Origin: Blastopirellula retiformator
GTDB taxonomy: Bacteria; Planctomycetota; Planctomycetia; Pirellulales; Pirellulaceae
DNA length: 64,000 nucleotides
Assembly: GCF_007859755.1 (NCBI RefSeq)
Contig: NZ_SJPF01000004.1
Coordinates: 434,894-498,893, forward strand
Direction of reading: 5' to 3'
This document shows, in pieces, positions 19,921-29,138 of the stretch; within the stretch, counting starts at the first letter, position 1, and each line of letters opens with the position of its first letter. Under the pieces are notes generated by a model that was not told where the DNA came from, did no database searches, and saw only the letters and a program-made list of their open reading frames with translations. Position numbers and translations under genes: made by a program.

Positions 19921-20997
19921 CTAATTCTCGACCATGTAGATGTGCTGAATGGAAATTTTCGGCGCCACCGCGCTAAACGCGGCCGCTCCCTCGTCGGTCA
20001 CTTTGGTGCGGGTCACGATCAAGGTTTCCAGCGATTTCGACTTGGCCAGCTCCAAAATGCCGGCGTCGGTCACCTCGGTCGAACCGAGATGCAGCCACTT
20101 CAGATTCGGCAATTCGGCGAGCAAGGCCAAATGCTTGTCGGTCAAGGCGTTGGCGTCCAGATTCAGCCGCTCGATCGCTTCCAGCTTCGCCAGTTCCGGG
20201 ATCGCGGCGTCGGTGATCTTCGTCTTCCACAGATTCAGATCTTTCAGGTTCGTCAGCTTGGCGATCTCGGCCGCTCCGGCGTCATCGACTCCGGTCTCGC
20301 TGACGTCCAGGCTTTCCAACGTTTCAATCTTCGCCAACTCCGGCATCCCTTGGCCAGTCACCTGGCTGCCGCGGAGACGGATCTTGGTCAACGCCGGATA
20401 CTTGGTCAGCGCGACCAGATCCTCGTCGCCGGTCGGCGTGTTAAACAGATAGACCTCTTTCAGCTGCGGCAATTCCGGCAGATGTTCGAGCCCGGCCGCC
20501 GAGGCTTCGGTCTCGTCCAGGCCCAACACCTTCAGCTTGGTCAGCGGGGCCAGGTGTGCAAGATCAGCGTCTTGGATCTCCTGACCGCGAAACAGCAGCC
20601 GTTCCAACCTGGTCAACTGACCAATCGACTTCAGCGCTTCGCCGCTGACCGCGACGCCCCGCATGTCGAGCGTTTGCAGATTGTAAAGCGACGCCAGTTC
20701 GGTCGCCGACGCATCGGTCATGCCGACGTCCTGCAGCGACAACTTGCGCAAGGTGATCGCTTCGCCAAGCCCGCGAAAGTCGACGTCAGTCGCGATCACG
20801 CGGCTCAGATCCATGCCGATCGGATCGCCACCGCTGGACCGAGAAATCTTCGCGCCCAGCTTCCCCAACCGCCAGACGGTCGGCGGATCGGACGGATGCT
20901 GATCTTTTTTCGACAATTCTTCTACCGGCTTTGGCATGCAGCCAATCGCAGGCAGCAGCAAAACAGATCCGAGAAGTAGTCGTGCAAAAACAGTCAT
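19921..20997 (-). CDS. Leucine-rich-repeat lipoprotein
   Basis: A 358-residue protein with a lipoprotein signal: hydrophobic N-terminus ending in LLPAIGC, lipidated Cys at residue 20. From about residue 70 to the end there are roughly ten to twelve leucine-rich repeats of about 24 residues with the pattern L-x-x-L-x-L-x-x-T-x-[IV]-T-D-x-G/A, the bacterial cysteine-poor LRR type common in planctomycetes. The fold suggests protein-protein interaction at the cell envelope. No enzymatic domain is fused. A divergent space of 286 bp separates it from the HDOD gene, and no operon partner is seen. Confidence 0.88.
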   Translation of the reverse strand: MTVFARLLLGSVLLLPAIGCMPKPVEELSKKDQHPSDPPTVWRLGKLGAKISRSSGGDPIGMDLSRVIATDVDFRGLGEAITLRKLSLQDVGMTDASATELASLYNLQTLDMRGVAVSGEALKSIGQLTRLERLLFRGQEIQDADLAHLAPLTKLKVLGLDETEASAAGLEHLPELPQLKEVYLFNTPTGDEDLVALTKYPALTKIRLRGSQVTGQGMPELAKIETLESLDVSETGVDDAGAAEIAKLTNLKDLNLWKTKITDAAIPELAKLEAIERLNLDANALTDKHLALLAELPNLKWLHLGSTEVTDAGILELAKSKSLETLIVTRTKVTDEGAAAFSAVAPKISIQHIYMVEN

Positions 20998-21283
20998 CTA
21001 TTCTGGTCCGCAAAGGAAAGGAGTGTCGACACCATGATTTAAGTCGACTTGGGACGTCGGAGTTTCCCCAGTCGCGTCGCCAGATGAGGACGGTCCCCTG
21101 AAGGCGGCATCTCCCGAGACAAGCTTGGCGACGCCCCAGCACTGTAACATAATCGCCACCAAGGAAGATCCCAGTTTCCTAGAGCGATTGGCCTGCGGAC
21201 GGAAAGAAATCGCTGCAAAATAAGGGATTTTGCAGCGAGTGGGCGTTTCCGGGCCCCCCGCAATACGCAAACCACCGCCTGCT

Positions 21284-22156
21284 CTAACTGACCAGCCAGT
21301 CATCGTACTTGGTCAGTTCGGCCTTCGCCTCTTCCGCGAATCGCGACAGGTCGCCGATCGTCATATCGAACTGTTTAAGCGCCGCCATCGACATCCGGTT
21401 GTACTTGGCGCCCAGCGACGTGACGCCGACTTCGGTCATCGCCATGTTCCCCATCTCGACCGCTTTGATCAGTTGCGAGTGAGGACCGCGATAGACGCCG
21501 GCGGTGTGGTGGTAGCGAATCGCATCGATCACCAACTCTGGAAATTTCCAGTGCCGCGCGACTCGCTCGCCAAATTCGGTATGGTCGAAGCCAAAGTACT
21601 GCTGCTCCCAGCGTACCTGAACCTGCTGGGCGGTCATCGCCGACAGCATCAGCTCGAACCGGCTGTTGAGGAACTGATCGAGAATCACGATGCCCAGATC
21701 GTGCAGCAGCCCGGCGATAAACGCATCTTCGGGTTCGCCAATCTGATGCTTCTTGGCGAACATCCTGGCGGAGACGCCGACCGCGACCATATGCTCCCAC
21801 AGGCCCGATCGACTGTAACGGCCGATCTTGTCGCCCCCCTGAAACAGTTCGCTCACGCTGGCCGTAATCGCCAGGTTGCGGACTTGCTTCATGCCAAGGT
21901 AGGCGACCGCCTGCTGCAAATTGGTCACTTTGTTGCGGAGGCCGAAGGCGGACGAGTTGACCAACTTCAGCACGCGTGAAGAGAGCGAAACGTCGCACTC
22001 GATGACCGCCGTCAGGTCCGAAGCGCTCGACTCTTCGTTACTCGCGATTTCCATCGCCTGGATGGCGATTTGGGGCAGGGACGAGACCTCCTCCACGCGC
22101 TGAATCAAAATATCCAGCGCCTGTTCGTTCAACACTTTGAGCGTCGCCATCGACAT
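21284..22156 (-). CDS. HDOD domain protein
   Basis: A 290-residue protein whose core (about residues 10-215) is an HDOD domain, a non-catalytic relative of HD phosphohydrolases that appears in signalling proteins. Family landmarks are VEEVSSLPQIAIQAMEIASNEESSASDLTAVIECDVSLSSRVLKLVNS at the start, given here by its ends, and AFIAGLLHDLGIVILDQF in the middle, where an HD pair is still present. The start at 22156 has an AAGGAGAG site upstream; the open frame extends 27 codons further without support. It is alone on its transcript, with no sensor or output domain fused. Confidence 0.87.
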   Translation of the reverse strand: MSMATLKVLNEQALDILIQRVEEVSSLPQIAIQAMEIASNEESSASDLTAVIECDVSLSSRVLKLVNSSAFGLRNKVTNLQQAVAYLGMKQVRNLAITASVSELFQGGDKIGRYSRSGLWEHMVAVGVSARMFAKKHQIGEPEDAFIAGLLHDLGIVILDQFLNSRFELMLSAMTAQQVQVRWEQQYFGFDHTEFGERVARHWKFPELVIDAIRYHHTAGVYRGPHSQLIKAVEMGNMAMTEVGVTSLGAKYNRMSMAALKQFDMTIGDLSRFAEEAKAELTKYDDWLVS

Positions 22157-22346
22157 GCCGGCCACTCTCCTTTTCCCCGTTGCGGTCCATTGCTCTCGCT
22201 TAGCGCAGGCGGTCCGCCACCTACGCGCATGCGGCATAGCTAAAGGATATATCGCGTTTTGCGACTCGCTGGGGCTTTCCGCCCGTTACTTGCCGCCAAC
22301 GGCGTGCAGGTTATGACGGTTATGCCAGACGCGGCGTCGCCGGTCG

Positions 22347-23579
22347 CTACGAACCGGCCGAAACCCCCGCTACGTAACCGCTTGACCAGGCCCATTGGAA
22401 ATTGAATCCGCCGATCCGTCCGTCGACGTCGCAGATCTCGCCGCACAGATACAAGCCCGGACAAACCCGCGACTCCATCGTCTTCAACTGGATCTGATCG
22501 AGCGGAATTCCCCCGGCGGTCGCTTCGGCGACGGCGAACCCGCGATTGCCGACGATCGGCGTCGGCATCGCCGTCGCCAGGCGAACCAGCCGCCGCCGCG
22601 CGGCTTTGTCGAGCTGATCGCCGGTTCGCTCGAGATCGATCTCGGCCAACTCTAACAGCAGGTCGGCCAACCGGGCGGGCAGTTTCTCCCGCAGCAGCTT
22701 TCGCAAACTGGCCGAGCCAAGCGCTTGCAGCGTTGCGTCCAACGCTTCGCTCGGCGTGCCGGGCAACCAGTTGATCCGCAGCTGCGTCTGCGGGTCATCC
22801 TCAACCGCATCCAGATAATGCCGGCTGATGTCGAGCACCGCCGGCCCCGATAGCCCGCGATGTGTGAAGAGTAGATCGCCAGTCACGATGCGCAACTTCT
22901 TACCAGTCGCAGAATGCACCAACAGCTCGGCCGGCAGACTGACGCCCGACAGTTCCTTGGGCCGCCAATCGTCAGACGCGACCAGCGGCACCAGCGCCGG
23001 AAAGAGCCGCGGCGTCAGCGTGTGTCCCAGTCGCTTCGCCAGTTCCCAGCCGTAACCGTCCGATCCGGTCTTGGGAACGCTTTTACCGCCGGTCGAGAGA
23101 ATCACCCGTGGCGAGATGATTTCGCCCCACTCGCCGCTGATGGCGAACGCGTCATCCTCGTTTTTCGCCAGGCGAGTGACGCGGCGTTTGGTCAAGATCG
23201 AGACGTTCAACCGGCGGGCTTCGTTGATCAGCGCGTCGAGCACCGTCTGCGCCTTGTTGGTGGTCGGAAACAGCTTGCCGGTCTCTTCCCGCTTCAGGCG
23301 AACGCCCAGTTCCGCAAACAGCTCGACCGTCGCGTCGGCGCCAAACCGCCCCAATACCTTTTTGATCGCATTACGACTGCCGCCGCAAAAGTCGTCAGCG
23401 GTTACCTGGTAATGCGTCACATTGCAGCGACCGCCGCCGGCGATCAAGATCTTCGCCCCCAATCGCGCTGCGCCATCGAGCACCACAATTCGCTGCTCGG
23501 CGCTGGTTCTAGCGGCCCAAATCGCCGCCATCAGTCCGGCGGCGCCTCCGCCGATGATTGTCAGGTCCGCTCGATCCAC
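22347..23579 (-). CDS. BaiN/HI0933-family NAD(P)/FAD-dependent oxidoreductase
   Basis: A 410-residue flavoprotein of the HI0933/BaiN family. It begins with an FAD-binding motif (LTIIGGGAAGLMAAIWAA), followed by the family-specific AKILIAGGGRCNVTH, and ends with LYLCGEICDVDGRIGGFNFQWAWSSG, the signature over the C-terminal FAD-contacting loop. Members reduce bile-acid-type substrates or are uncharacterised; the physiological substrate here is unknown. Length is typical. It stands alone on the reverse strand, facing away from the FHA gene. Confidence 0.9.
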   Translation of the reverse strand: MDRADLTIIGGGAAGLMAAIWAARTSAEQRIVVLDGAARLGAKILIAGGGRCNVTHYQVTADDFCGGSRNAIKKVLGRFGADATVELFAELGVRLKREETGKLFPTTNKAQTVLDALINEARRLNVSILTKRRVTRLAKNEDDAFAISGEWGEIISPRVILSTGGKSVPKTGSDGYGWELAKRLGHTLTPRLFPALVPLVASDDWRPKELSGVSLPAELLVHSATGKKLRIVTGDLLFTHRGLSGPAVLDISRHYLDAVEDDPQTQLRINWLPGTPSEALDATLQALGSASLRKLLREKLPARLADLLLELAEIDLERTGDQLDKAARRRLVRLATAMPTPIVGNRGFAVAEATAGGIPLDQIQLKTMESRVCPGLYLCGEICDVDGRIGGFNFQWAWSSGYVAGVSAGS

Positions 23580-23729
23580 AAGTCCGCCGCAAAAGTCGAA
23601 ATGATGAAGTTACCATGAACCCAGGATAAACGAACCGCCCCCCGCGCGGTTTCGTCACTAAAATATCGACCTCAGGCCGACAACTCGTTCGCCGAAAATT
23701 CAACCTCGCTTCACCGTCAGCACGCAACC

Positions 23730-24503
23730 ATGGAATCGAAACCGGTAGGACAGTCGACCCTGTTCGGCATTGGCGAAGAAGATGACCTGATTGACGAGCG
23801 CGACAGCCCTGCGGTCGCCCGGTATCGCCCGACCCTGCGGCCGCCGATGGCCAAGCTGATCGTCTATGACGACGGCGCCGAAACCGGCGACCTGATCCGC
23901 ATCCGCAAATCGTCGTTTGTGATCGGGCGAACCGAAGGGGATCTCATCATCCCCCACGACAGCCAAATTTCTAGCCGGCATCTAGAAATAGTGCGGCGCG
24001 AGCATCCCGGCGGCTTTGACTGGGTGCTCCGCGACTTGGGCTCGACCAACGGCACGTTCGTCCGGGCGACGCAGATCATCGTCAAGCCGAACCAGGTGAT
24101 GATGATCGGCGGCAAACGCTTTGGGCAAATCCCGCCCCGGGGCGGTGGCAATGTCGGCGCCACGATCCAGGGCGAAAAAGAACTGCTGGACGTCGCCCAG
24201 GAAGCAATGGACGAACTCGTCCCTTGCCTGCAGGAAATTAATTACGACGGCAACGGGAAACGTCACAAGCTAACCAAGAAGGAACACTGGATTGGCAGCG
24301 ATCCGGTGCAATGCTCGATTTTGGTCAACGATCCGACCGTCAGTCCGCAACATGCCCGCATTTACCAAGATAAGCAAGGGCGGTGGATCATCGACGACGC
24401 CAAATCGCTAAACGGCATCTGGCTTCGTATTCGAGAATTGAATATTGGCCGCGGCGGTTACTTTCATTGCGGCGAGCAGAGGTTCTCGCTGACGGTCACC
24501 TAG
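23730..24503 (+). CDS. Double FHA domain protein
   Basis: A 257-residue protein with two forkhead-associated domains, which bind phosphothreonine. The first covers about residues 40-130 (IGRTEGDLIIPHDSQISSRHLEI then DLGSTNGTFV), the second about 170-257 (IGSDPVQCSI then VSPQHARIY and DDAKSLNGIWL). No enzyme domain is attached, so it likely acts as an adaptor. The next gene downstream, 261 bp away on the same strand, is a large Ser/Thr kinase, an obvious candidate partner. The stop codon TAG lies inside the CTAG edge of repeat copy C. Confidence 0.92.
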   Translation: MESKPVGQSTLFGIGEEDDLIDERDSPAVARYRPTLRPPMAKLIVYDDGAETGDLIRIRKSSFVIGRTEGDLIIPHDSQISSRHLEIVRREHPGGFDWVLRDLGSTNGTFVRATQIIVKPNQVMMIGGKRFGQIPPRGGGNVGATIQGEKELLDVAQEAMDELVPCLQEINYDGNGKRHKLTKKEHWIGSDPVQCSILVNDPTVSPQHARIYQDKQGRWIIDDAKSLNGIWLRIRELNIGRGGYFHCGEQRFSLTVT

Positions 24504-24657
24504 GCAGGCCGTTGATTTTCTCAACGGGCTGCTGGATCGCACGGATGCGATCCCAAAATAACGACGTAAGTCGTTATTTTGCGAGCCGCGAAGAGCTACG
24601 CTCTGAGCCTGGCGAGGTTGGAAAATACCACGATGGCATTTTTCAACAGGCAGCTAG
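24500..24657 (-). repeat. ~150-bp multi-hairpin repeat, copy C (reverse orientation)
   Basis: Third copy, the only one in reverse orientation. It starts at the FHA stop codon and ends about 107 bp before the kinase start. CTAG stands at both edges (24500-24503 and 24654-24657). Hairpin order is the same as in the others, read on the reverse strand; the first stem has two imperfect positions (TGGTATTTTCCAAC) while the AAAATAACGAC/GTCGTTATTTT stem is perfect. Confidence 0.9.
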
Positions 24658-24764
24658 GCTTCACGCGTTCTTCACGCTCGTCAATTATTCTAGGCGACTC
24701 AGACGTCGCTCCTTCATCAATCCGCGCGCAAACTGGCGCCCAAGTCATCTTTGGCCAATGACCT

Positions 24765-27656
24765 ATGTGGTTGAAATGCCCTCATTGTCGCACGTCGCTG
24801 GAAGTGACGAACATCGCCGAGGGACACTATCGCCCGCAGTGCCGCAGCTGCAAAAAGCTGTTCTACATCGGCGTGCCGACCGATGACGCCGCCGACGAAG
24901 AAGTGGTCGTCAAAACGCTGAAAGAGATCCGCCAAGAGCTGCGTCAGGCGTTGGGAATGCAGAAGAAAAGCAGCAACGCCACCGCCGTCGACGCTTCAGC
25001 GACTCTGCCGGTGGCGGCCCGCTTGGAAGAAGAGTACGACGAACCGCCTGCCCCGTCGGCAAGCAACGGTCACACAAGCAATGGAAACAGCGATGCCTTC
25101 ACCACGTTCACTGGCGATGAGTTCTCGCTGCCGACCGCCGACGACGACGCGCTAACCCACTTCACGCCGGACGATCAGCCGGAGGAAGAAGACGACCACC
25201 CGGTCCTCAATCGCCCCAACTTCGACGATGAAGAAGAAGTGGAAGAACGCTCGCCGGTAGAGACGCCTGTCTCGGCGCCCCTGCCGCAGCGACCGACCGA
25301 ACCTGACGTGGCGCTTCCTACGCTCGCCACGGCCGCCGTCTTGCCCGAAGAAGCGGACGAAGAGGAAACCGAGCCTCAGCAACCAATGCCGCAGTCGCTG
25401 GCCGGTTATCGTTTGATCCGCCTTCTGGGAAAAGGAGCGATGGGCGCCGTTTATCTGGCTCGGCAGAAGTCGCTCGATCGGGATGTCGCCGTCAAAACGA
25501 TTCAGGCCAAGTGGGCTTCGAATCCCGTCTTCATCTCCCGCTTCACCCGCGAAGCGTACGCCGCCGCCCAGCTAACCCATCACAACATCGTCCAGATCTA
25601 CGACCTGGGAGAAGACGAAGGGACCCACTTCTTCAGCATGGAGCTGGTCGACGGGCAATCGCTGGGCGCCCACTTGAAAGAAACCGGCCGGCTCGATCGC
25701 GACGTCGCCGTCGGGTACATCCTCCAGGCGGCTCGCGGTCTGCAGTTCGCCCACGAGCGCGGCATCGTTCATCGCGACGTGAAGCCCGACAACCTGATGC
25801 TCAACAATCAGGGAGTGGTCAAGGTGGCCGATCTCGGCCTGGTCAAACTGCCCGACGAAGAAGAAACGCCCAATAGTGAGGTCGACCAAGAGCTGCTAAA
25901 GCGACGCAGCGTCCGCAGCACCATCGCCAACATGTCGATGGGCACGCCTGCCTACATGCCGCCGGAGCAAGCCCGCGACGCGTCGAGCGTCGATCACCGG
26001 GCCGACATCTATGCGCTCGGCTGCACCTTCTACGCGCTACTGACCGGGCGACCTCCCTTTGATGGCGCCACCGCGCTAGAAGTGATCACCAAACATCTCG
26101 AGCAGCCAATCGTCCGTCCCGACGCCGTCGCCAAGCATGTGCCGAAACAGCTGGCCGACGTCACGATGCGGATGGTTGCCAAAGAGCCCGATGACCGAGC
26201 CGCCAGCCTGGTCGAGGTAATCCGCAAGCTAGAAGAGTATCTGGGCATGAGCCCGACCGGCTCGTTCTCGCCCGGACAACAGCATGTCGAGATGCTGGAA
26301 GCAGGCATCAACCGCTTCAATGCCGCATCGGCCGGGCCACTGCGCAAGTCATGCTGCCTGGCCGCGGCCGGCATCTTGGTCGCCACGATGCTCGGCAGTT
26401 TGTTGTTTGGCATGGGGGGCGTTTTCGTCGCGGCCTTGACGATGGCCGCTGCGACGCCGCTCGCTTACCTGACGATCTCCGGCCTGCTGTCGGGCAACTT
26501 CCTCTATCGCAAACTGCGGGAGTTTCTCTATTCGTCCTCGCTGCTCGATTGGCTCAAATACTTGGGCGCCGCGATGTTGACGACGCTGTTTCTACTAGCG
26601 ACCGGTACGTTGCTCGCTGCAATTGGCGGAGCGGTGCTCGCGATCGGCGCCGCGGCCACGTTTTACTTTGCGGTTGATCGACGGCTGCAGAAACAGCGCG
26701 AACCGGCGCTCGAGCAGATTGAGCAGCTCCTCAAATCGCTACGCCTGCGGGGACTCGACGAGGCGGATATTCGCAGCTTCGTCGCCAAGTACGCTGGCGA
26801 CGGTTGGGAAGAGCCGTTTGAGGCGTTGTTCGGCTACCAGGCCAAGCTCCATGCCCGCGACTTCGCCTGCCGCACCGGCGGTGACCAGAAACAAAAAACG
26901 TTCGCCGCCTGGCGTGATCCGATCATCCGCTATTGCGATCGCCGCATTCGCGCCGCACAGGAATCGCAGCAGCGCCATCATCTGGCCGCGATCGAGTCGA
27001 AACGCCTGCAGGCCGAAGGCGCCACCGAAGAAGAAGCGGACGCGATCGCCGCCCAGGCCGCCCAGGCAATGATCGACGAGGCGATCCATCAGCGGGAAAC
27101 GGCCTACGAGCCCGACGCCGGCCCTCTCGACCCGCGCAAGGCCGCGCAGCTCCGCCGCAGCCGCCAGAAACAGATGTTGCAAGAGGGCCGCACCGCCAAG
27201 CCGGCGTCGTCGATCTCTTCGCTGAAGGAAATGGCGACGATGCCGCTCTCCTTTCTGACCGGCGCGCCACTACGCATCCTCGTTGGCGCGATTCTCTTGA
27301 GCGGCTGCGTCTTGTGGCTGCATCAAAACCATCTGCTCAGCGGCGACTTGACCACTGCCCTCGACATGAAGCGAACCTACGAGCCGCTCGAGCTGCCGAT
27401 GCTGACCAGCGACCTGTCCCGGTTCTTCTCCAGCTTTTCGACCGGCGTCGCCGGCCTGGTGCTGTTGGCGTCCGCCTTCTTCGGCTCGTGGCGGCTCAGC
27501 CTGTTCGCTTGGCCAGCCGCCGCGGTAATCCTGTTCGCCGCCGGCTTCGGCATCCCGGACGTGACCGAAAAACTACACGCCGGCTACCTGGCCGGCGCGA
27601 TCGGCGTCTCCCTCTTCGCCATCGGCATGATCCTCTACGGCGACGATGTCGAGTAG
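24765..27656 (+). CDS. Zinc-ribbon Ser/Thr protein kinase with membrane segments
   Basis: A 963-residue kinase. The N-terminus is an MJ0042-type zinc ribbon (Cys 5, 8, 26, 29), then an acidic, proline-rich linker to about residue 210. The kinase domain follows (215 to about 490: GKGAMGAVYLA, VAVKTI, HRDVKPDNLML, DLG instead of DFG, PPEQARD). Hydrophobic segments lie at about 530-575, 595-640 and in a group from about 840 to 955, with a charged helical domain between. It is thus membrane-bound. The ATG at 24765 opens the zinc ribbon directly. The upstream double-FHA gene may encode its phosphopeptide reader. Confidence 0.92.
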   Translation: MWLKCPHCRTSLEVTNIAEGHYRPQCRSCKKLFYIGVPTDDAADEEVVVKTLKEIRQELRQALGMQKKSSNATAVDASATLPVAARLEEEYDEPPAPSASNGHTSNGNSDAFTTFTGDEFSLPTADDDALTHFTPDDQPEEEDDHPVLNRPNFDDEEEVEERSPVETPVSAPLPQRPTEPDVALPTLATAAVLPEEADEEETEPQQPMPQSLAGYRLIRLLGKGAMGAVYLARQKSLDRDVAVKTIQAKWASNPVFISRFTREAYAAAQLTHHNIVQIYDLGEDEGTHFFSMELVDGQSLGAHLKETGRLDRDVAVGYILQAARGLQFAHERGIVHRDVKPDNLMLNNQGVVKVADLGLVKLPDEEETPNSEVDQELLKRRSVRSTIANMSMGTPAYMPPEQARDASSVDHRADIYALGCTFYALLTGRPPFDGATALEVITKHLEQPIVRPDAVAKHVPKQLADVTMRMVAKEPDDRAASLVEVIRKLEEYLGMSPTGSFSPGQQHVEMLEAGINRFNAASAGPLRKSCCLAAAGILVATMLGSLLFGMGGVFVAALTMAAATPLAYLTISGLLSGNFLYRKLREFLYSSSLLDWLKYLGAAMLTTLFLLATGTLLAAIGGAVLAIGAAATFYFAVDRRLQKQREPALEQIEQLLKSLRLRGLDEADIRSFVAKYAGDGWEEPFEALFGYQAKLHARDFACRTGGDQKQKTFAAWRDPIIRYCDRRIRAAQESQQRHHLAAIESKRLQAEGATEEEADAIAAQAAQAMIDEAIHQRETAYEPDAGPLDPRKAAQLRRSRQKQMLQEGRTAKPASSISSLKEMATMPLSFLTGAPLRILVGAILLSGCVLWLHQNHLLSGDLTTALDMKRTYEPLELPMLTSDLSRFFSSFSTGVAGLVLLASAFFGSWRLSLFAWPAAAVILFAAGFGIPDVTEKLHAGYLAGAIGVSLFAIGMILYGDDVE

Positions 27657-27668
27657 GGCAGTCGAGTC

Positions 27669-27689
27669 GTAGGGCAGGCCGTGCCTGCC
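27669..27689. repeat. GGCAGGC-CGT-GCCTGCC hairpin repeat, copy 2
   Basis: The same 21 bases as at 18623-18643, here 12 nt after the kinase stop. Both copies sit directly behind a forward gene and before a convergent one, consistent with a shared terminator-like or mobile repeat. Confidence 0.7.
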
Positions 27690-27708
27690 GCGGCCCTGCT
27701 CAAGAAGA

Positions 27709-27791
27709 ATAGAACACGGAGGGCACGGTCAGATAAGATCTTGGCGCCAAGTGTCTTTTCCTACCGTGTCTTTCCGTGCTCTCCGTGCTCC
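27709..27791. repeat. Inverted CACGGAG-type repeat pair overlapping the desaturase 3' end
   Basis: AGAACACGGAGGGCACGG at 27709-27726 (approximately) faces a copy on the opposite strand at 27764-27791, read in reverse as GGAGCACGGAGAGCACGG. The right-hand copy lies within the last codons of the desaturase-like gene and encodes its Glu/His/Gly-rich tail. Confidence 0.6.
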
Positions 27792-28597
27792 ATCTCCTCC
27801 CGCTCCAACTTCTCAAGCGGCATCCGCAACATCCCCCACAACGTGCGCCACTGCGGCTGGTCAAACTGATCGAGCCCATAGTCGACCGGCTTGTCCTCGC
27901 CGCGCATCTGGTGCGTGCCGAAGATTCGATCCCACCACGAAAACAAAACCGAGTAATTCGAGTTCGTCTCGACGCGAATTCGCGAATGATGAATCTGATG
28001 AAACCGCGGCGTCACAATCAACCATCGTAGCGGCCGATCGAGCGGGCCCAGCGAGATATTCGCATGGTGAAACATCGTGATCGCCACCACCAGCGTCTCG
28101 TAGATCAGCAGTTCCAGCATCGCGATCCCCAGCAGCAAGATCACGCCGAGCCGCAGCGCGGCCGACGCCAATTGCTCCAGCAGATGAAACCGGGTCGCCG
28201 ACGTCACGTCCATCGCCAGGTCGGCATGATGCATCCGGTGCGATCGCCAGAGCAGGGGAATGCCATGGTTCAGCCGATGCCACAGATACATCCAGAAGTC
28301 GAGCAGCAGAATCGCCAACCCAAACCGCAGCGGCGTCGCCACGTTTCCCCAGTTCAGCAGTCCCCACTGCCGCACTTCGGCCAGTTGAGCGACGCCGACC
28401 GTCACGGCCGAAAACGTCACCGCCAGCACGACCGTATTCAAAAGTGAAACCGCAACGTTCCGGCCTGCATGAACCAGGCGGCCGTCGCCCCGCGTGACCA
28501 GCGGATGAATCGACTCCCAGGTCCACAACACCGCCAGCGTCAGCAGCGTGACGCTTGGCTTGGCATAGACCGCCCAAGCAGGCGCCTCACTTACCAC
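27761..28597 (-). CDS. Sterol desaturase/fatty acid hydroxylase family protein
   Basis: A 278-residue integral membrane di-iron protein. The histidine clusters expected of the family are present: HRLNH near residue 107, HRMHH near 120, and FHQIHHS near 200, separated by hydrophobic segments. Members hydroxylate or desaturate lipids, sterols or carotenoids; the substrate here cannot be told. The last dozen residues (EEMEHGEHGKTR) come from an intergenic repeat, so the original protein may have ended earlier. It starts 7 nt after the rhodanese stop on the same strand. Confidence 0.9.
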   Translation of the reverse strand: MVSEAPAWAVYAKPSVTLLTLAVLWTWESIHPLVTRGDGRLVHAGRNVAVSLLNTVVLAVTFSAVTVGVAQLAEVRQWGLLNWGNVATPLRFGLAILLLDFWMYLWHRLNHGIPLLWRSHRMHHADLAMDVTSATRFHLLEQLASAALRLGVILLLGIAMLELLIYETLVVAITMFHHANISLGPLDRPLRWLIVTPRFHQIHHSRIRVETNSNYSVLFSWWDRIFGTHQMRGEDKPVDYGLDQFDQPQWRTLWGMLRMPLEKLEREEMEHGEHGKTR

Positions 28598-28604
28598 GCC
28601 GCCG

Positions 28605-29000
28605 CTACTCCTTCACCGCTTCGGCAAAGCCCGCTTCGACCAGCGACTGATAACTCGTCTTCAGCGGCTGCACTTTGTAACCTTGCTCGGCCAACAACTT
28701 GGCCGCCACGCCCGCCCGATAGCCAACCGCACAGTGAGTGTAGATCAACTTGTCTTTGGGAAGCGACTTCAGCTTCGCCTCCGCCTCGGCGCCTTTCAGC
28801 TCACTGAGCGGCAACGACTGCGCCGCCTGCAGATGCCCCGCTTCCCACTCCCGCAGCTCGCGAACATCGAGCAAGATCCCCTTTTCCTCTTGCAGCGATT
28901 TCTGCACCTCGGCCAGCGAAGGAGTCGTTGGTTCGGCCCCGTTTGCCGAAGCAGCCAGCAGGAGAACAAGCAGGGCAGGGAGGTGAAGCATGGTGCGCAT
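28605..29000 (-). CDS. Secreted rhodanese-like domain protein
   Basis: A 131-residue exported protein: signal peptide MRTMLHLPALLVLLLAASANG, then a single rhodanese domain (ILLDVRELREWEAGHLQAA ... active-site Cys in YTHCAVGYRAG). It may carry persulfide sulfur or simply bind anions in the periplasm. The start at 29000 is preferred because it begins the signal peptide; a longer frame to 29111 would bury it. It lies between a GH13 gene and the desaturase gene in a reverse-strand run. Confidence 0.85.
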   Translation of the reverse strand: MRTMLHLPALLVLLLAASANGAEPTTPSLAEVQKSLQEEKGILLDVRELREWEAGHLQAAQSLPLSELKGAEAEAKLKSLPKDKLIYTHCAVGYRAGVAAKLLAEQGYKVQPLKTSYQSLVEAGFAEAVKE

Positions 29001-29138
29001 CGATATGCCTTGTGGTGCGGAGAAAAGAGCAGGGGAGGACAAGTCCAGGGTAGCAGATTGCGGAGCGTTCTGCGCTAGGGCGAGCAAGCCGCCTGGCAAC
29101 CTCAAACGCAAGCTTGCCCTCGGCCTGACCTACTTGGA

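Noticed and set aside
24383-24886. Open frame through repeat copy C with the phrase RMRSQNNDVSRYFASREEL
   Set aside because: The same translation appears at copies B and E, so it reflects the repeat rather than a protein. It also crosses the ends of two real genes.
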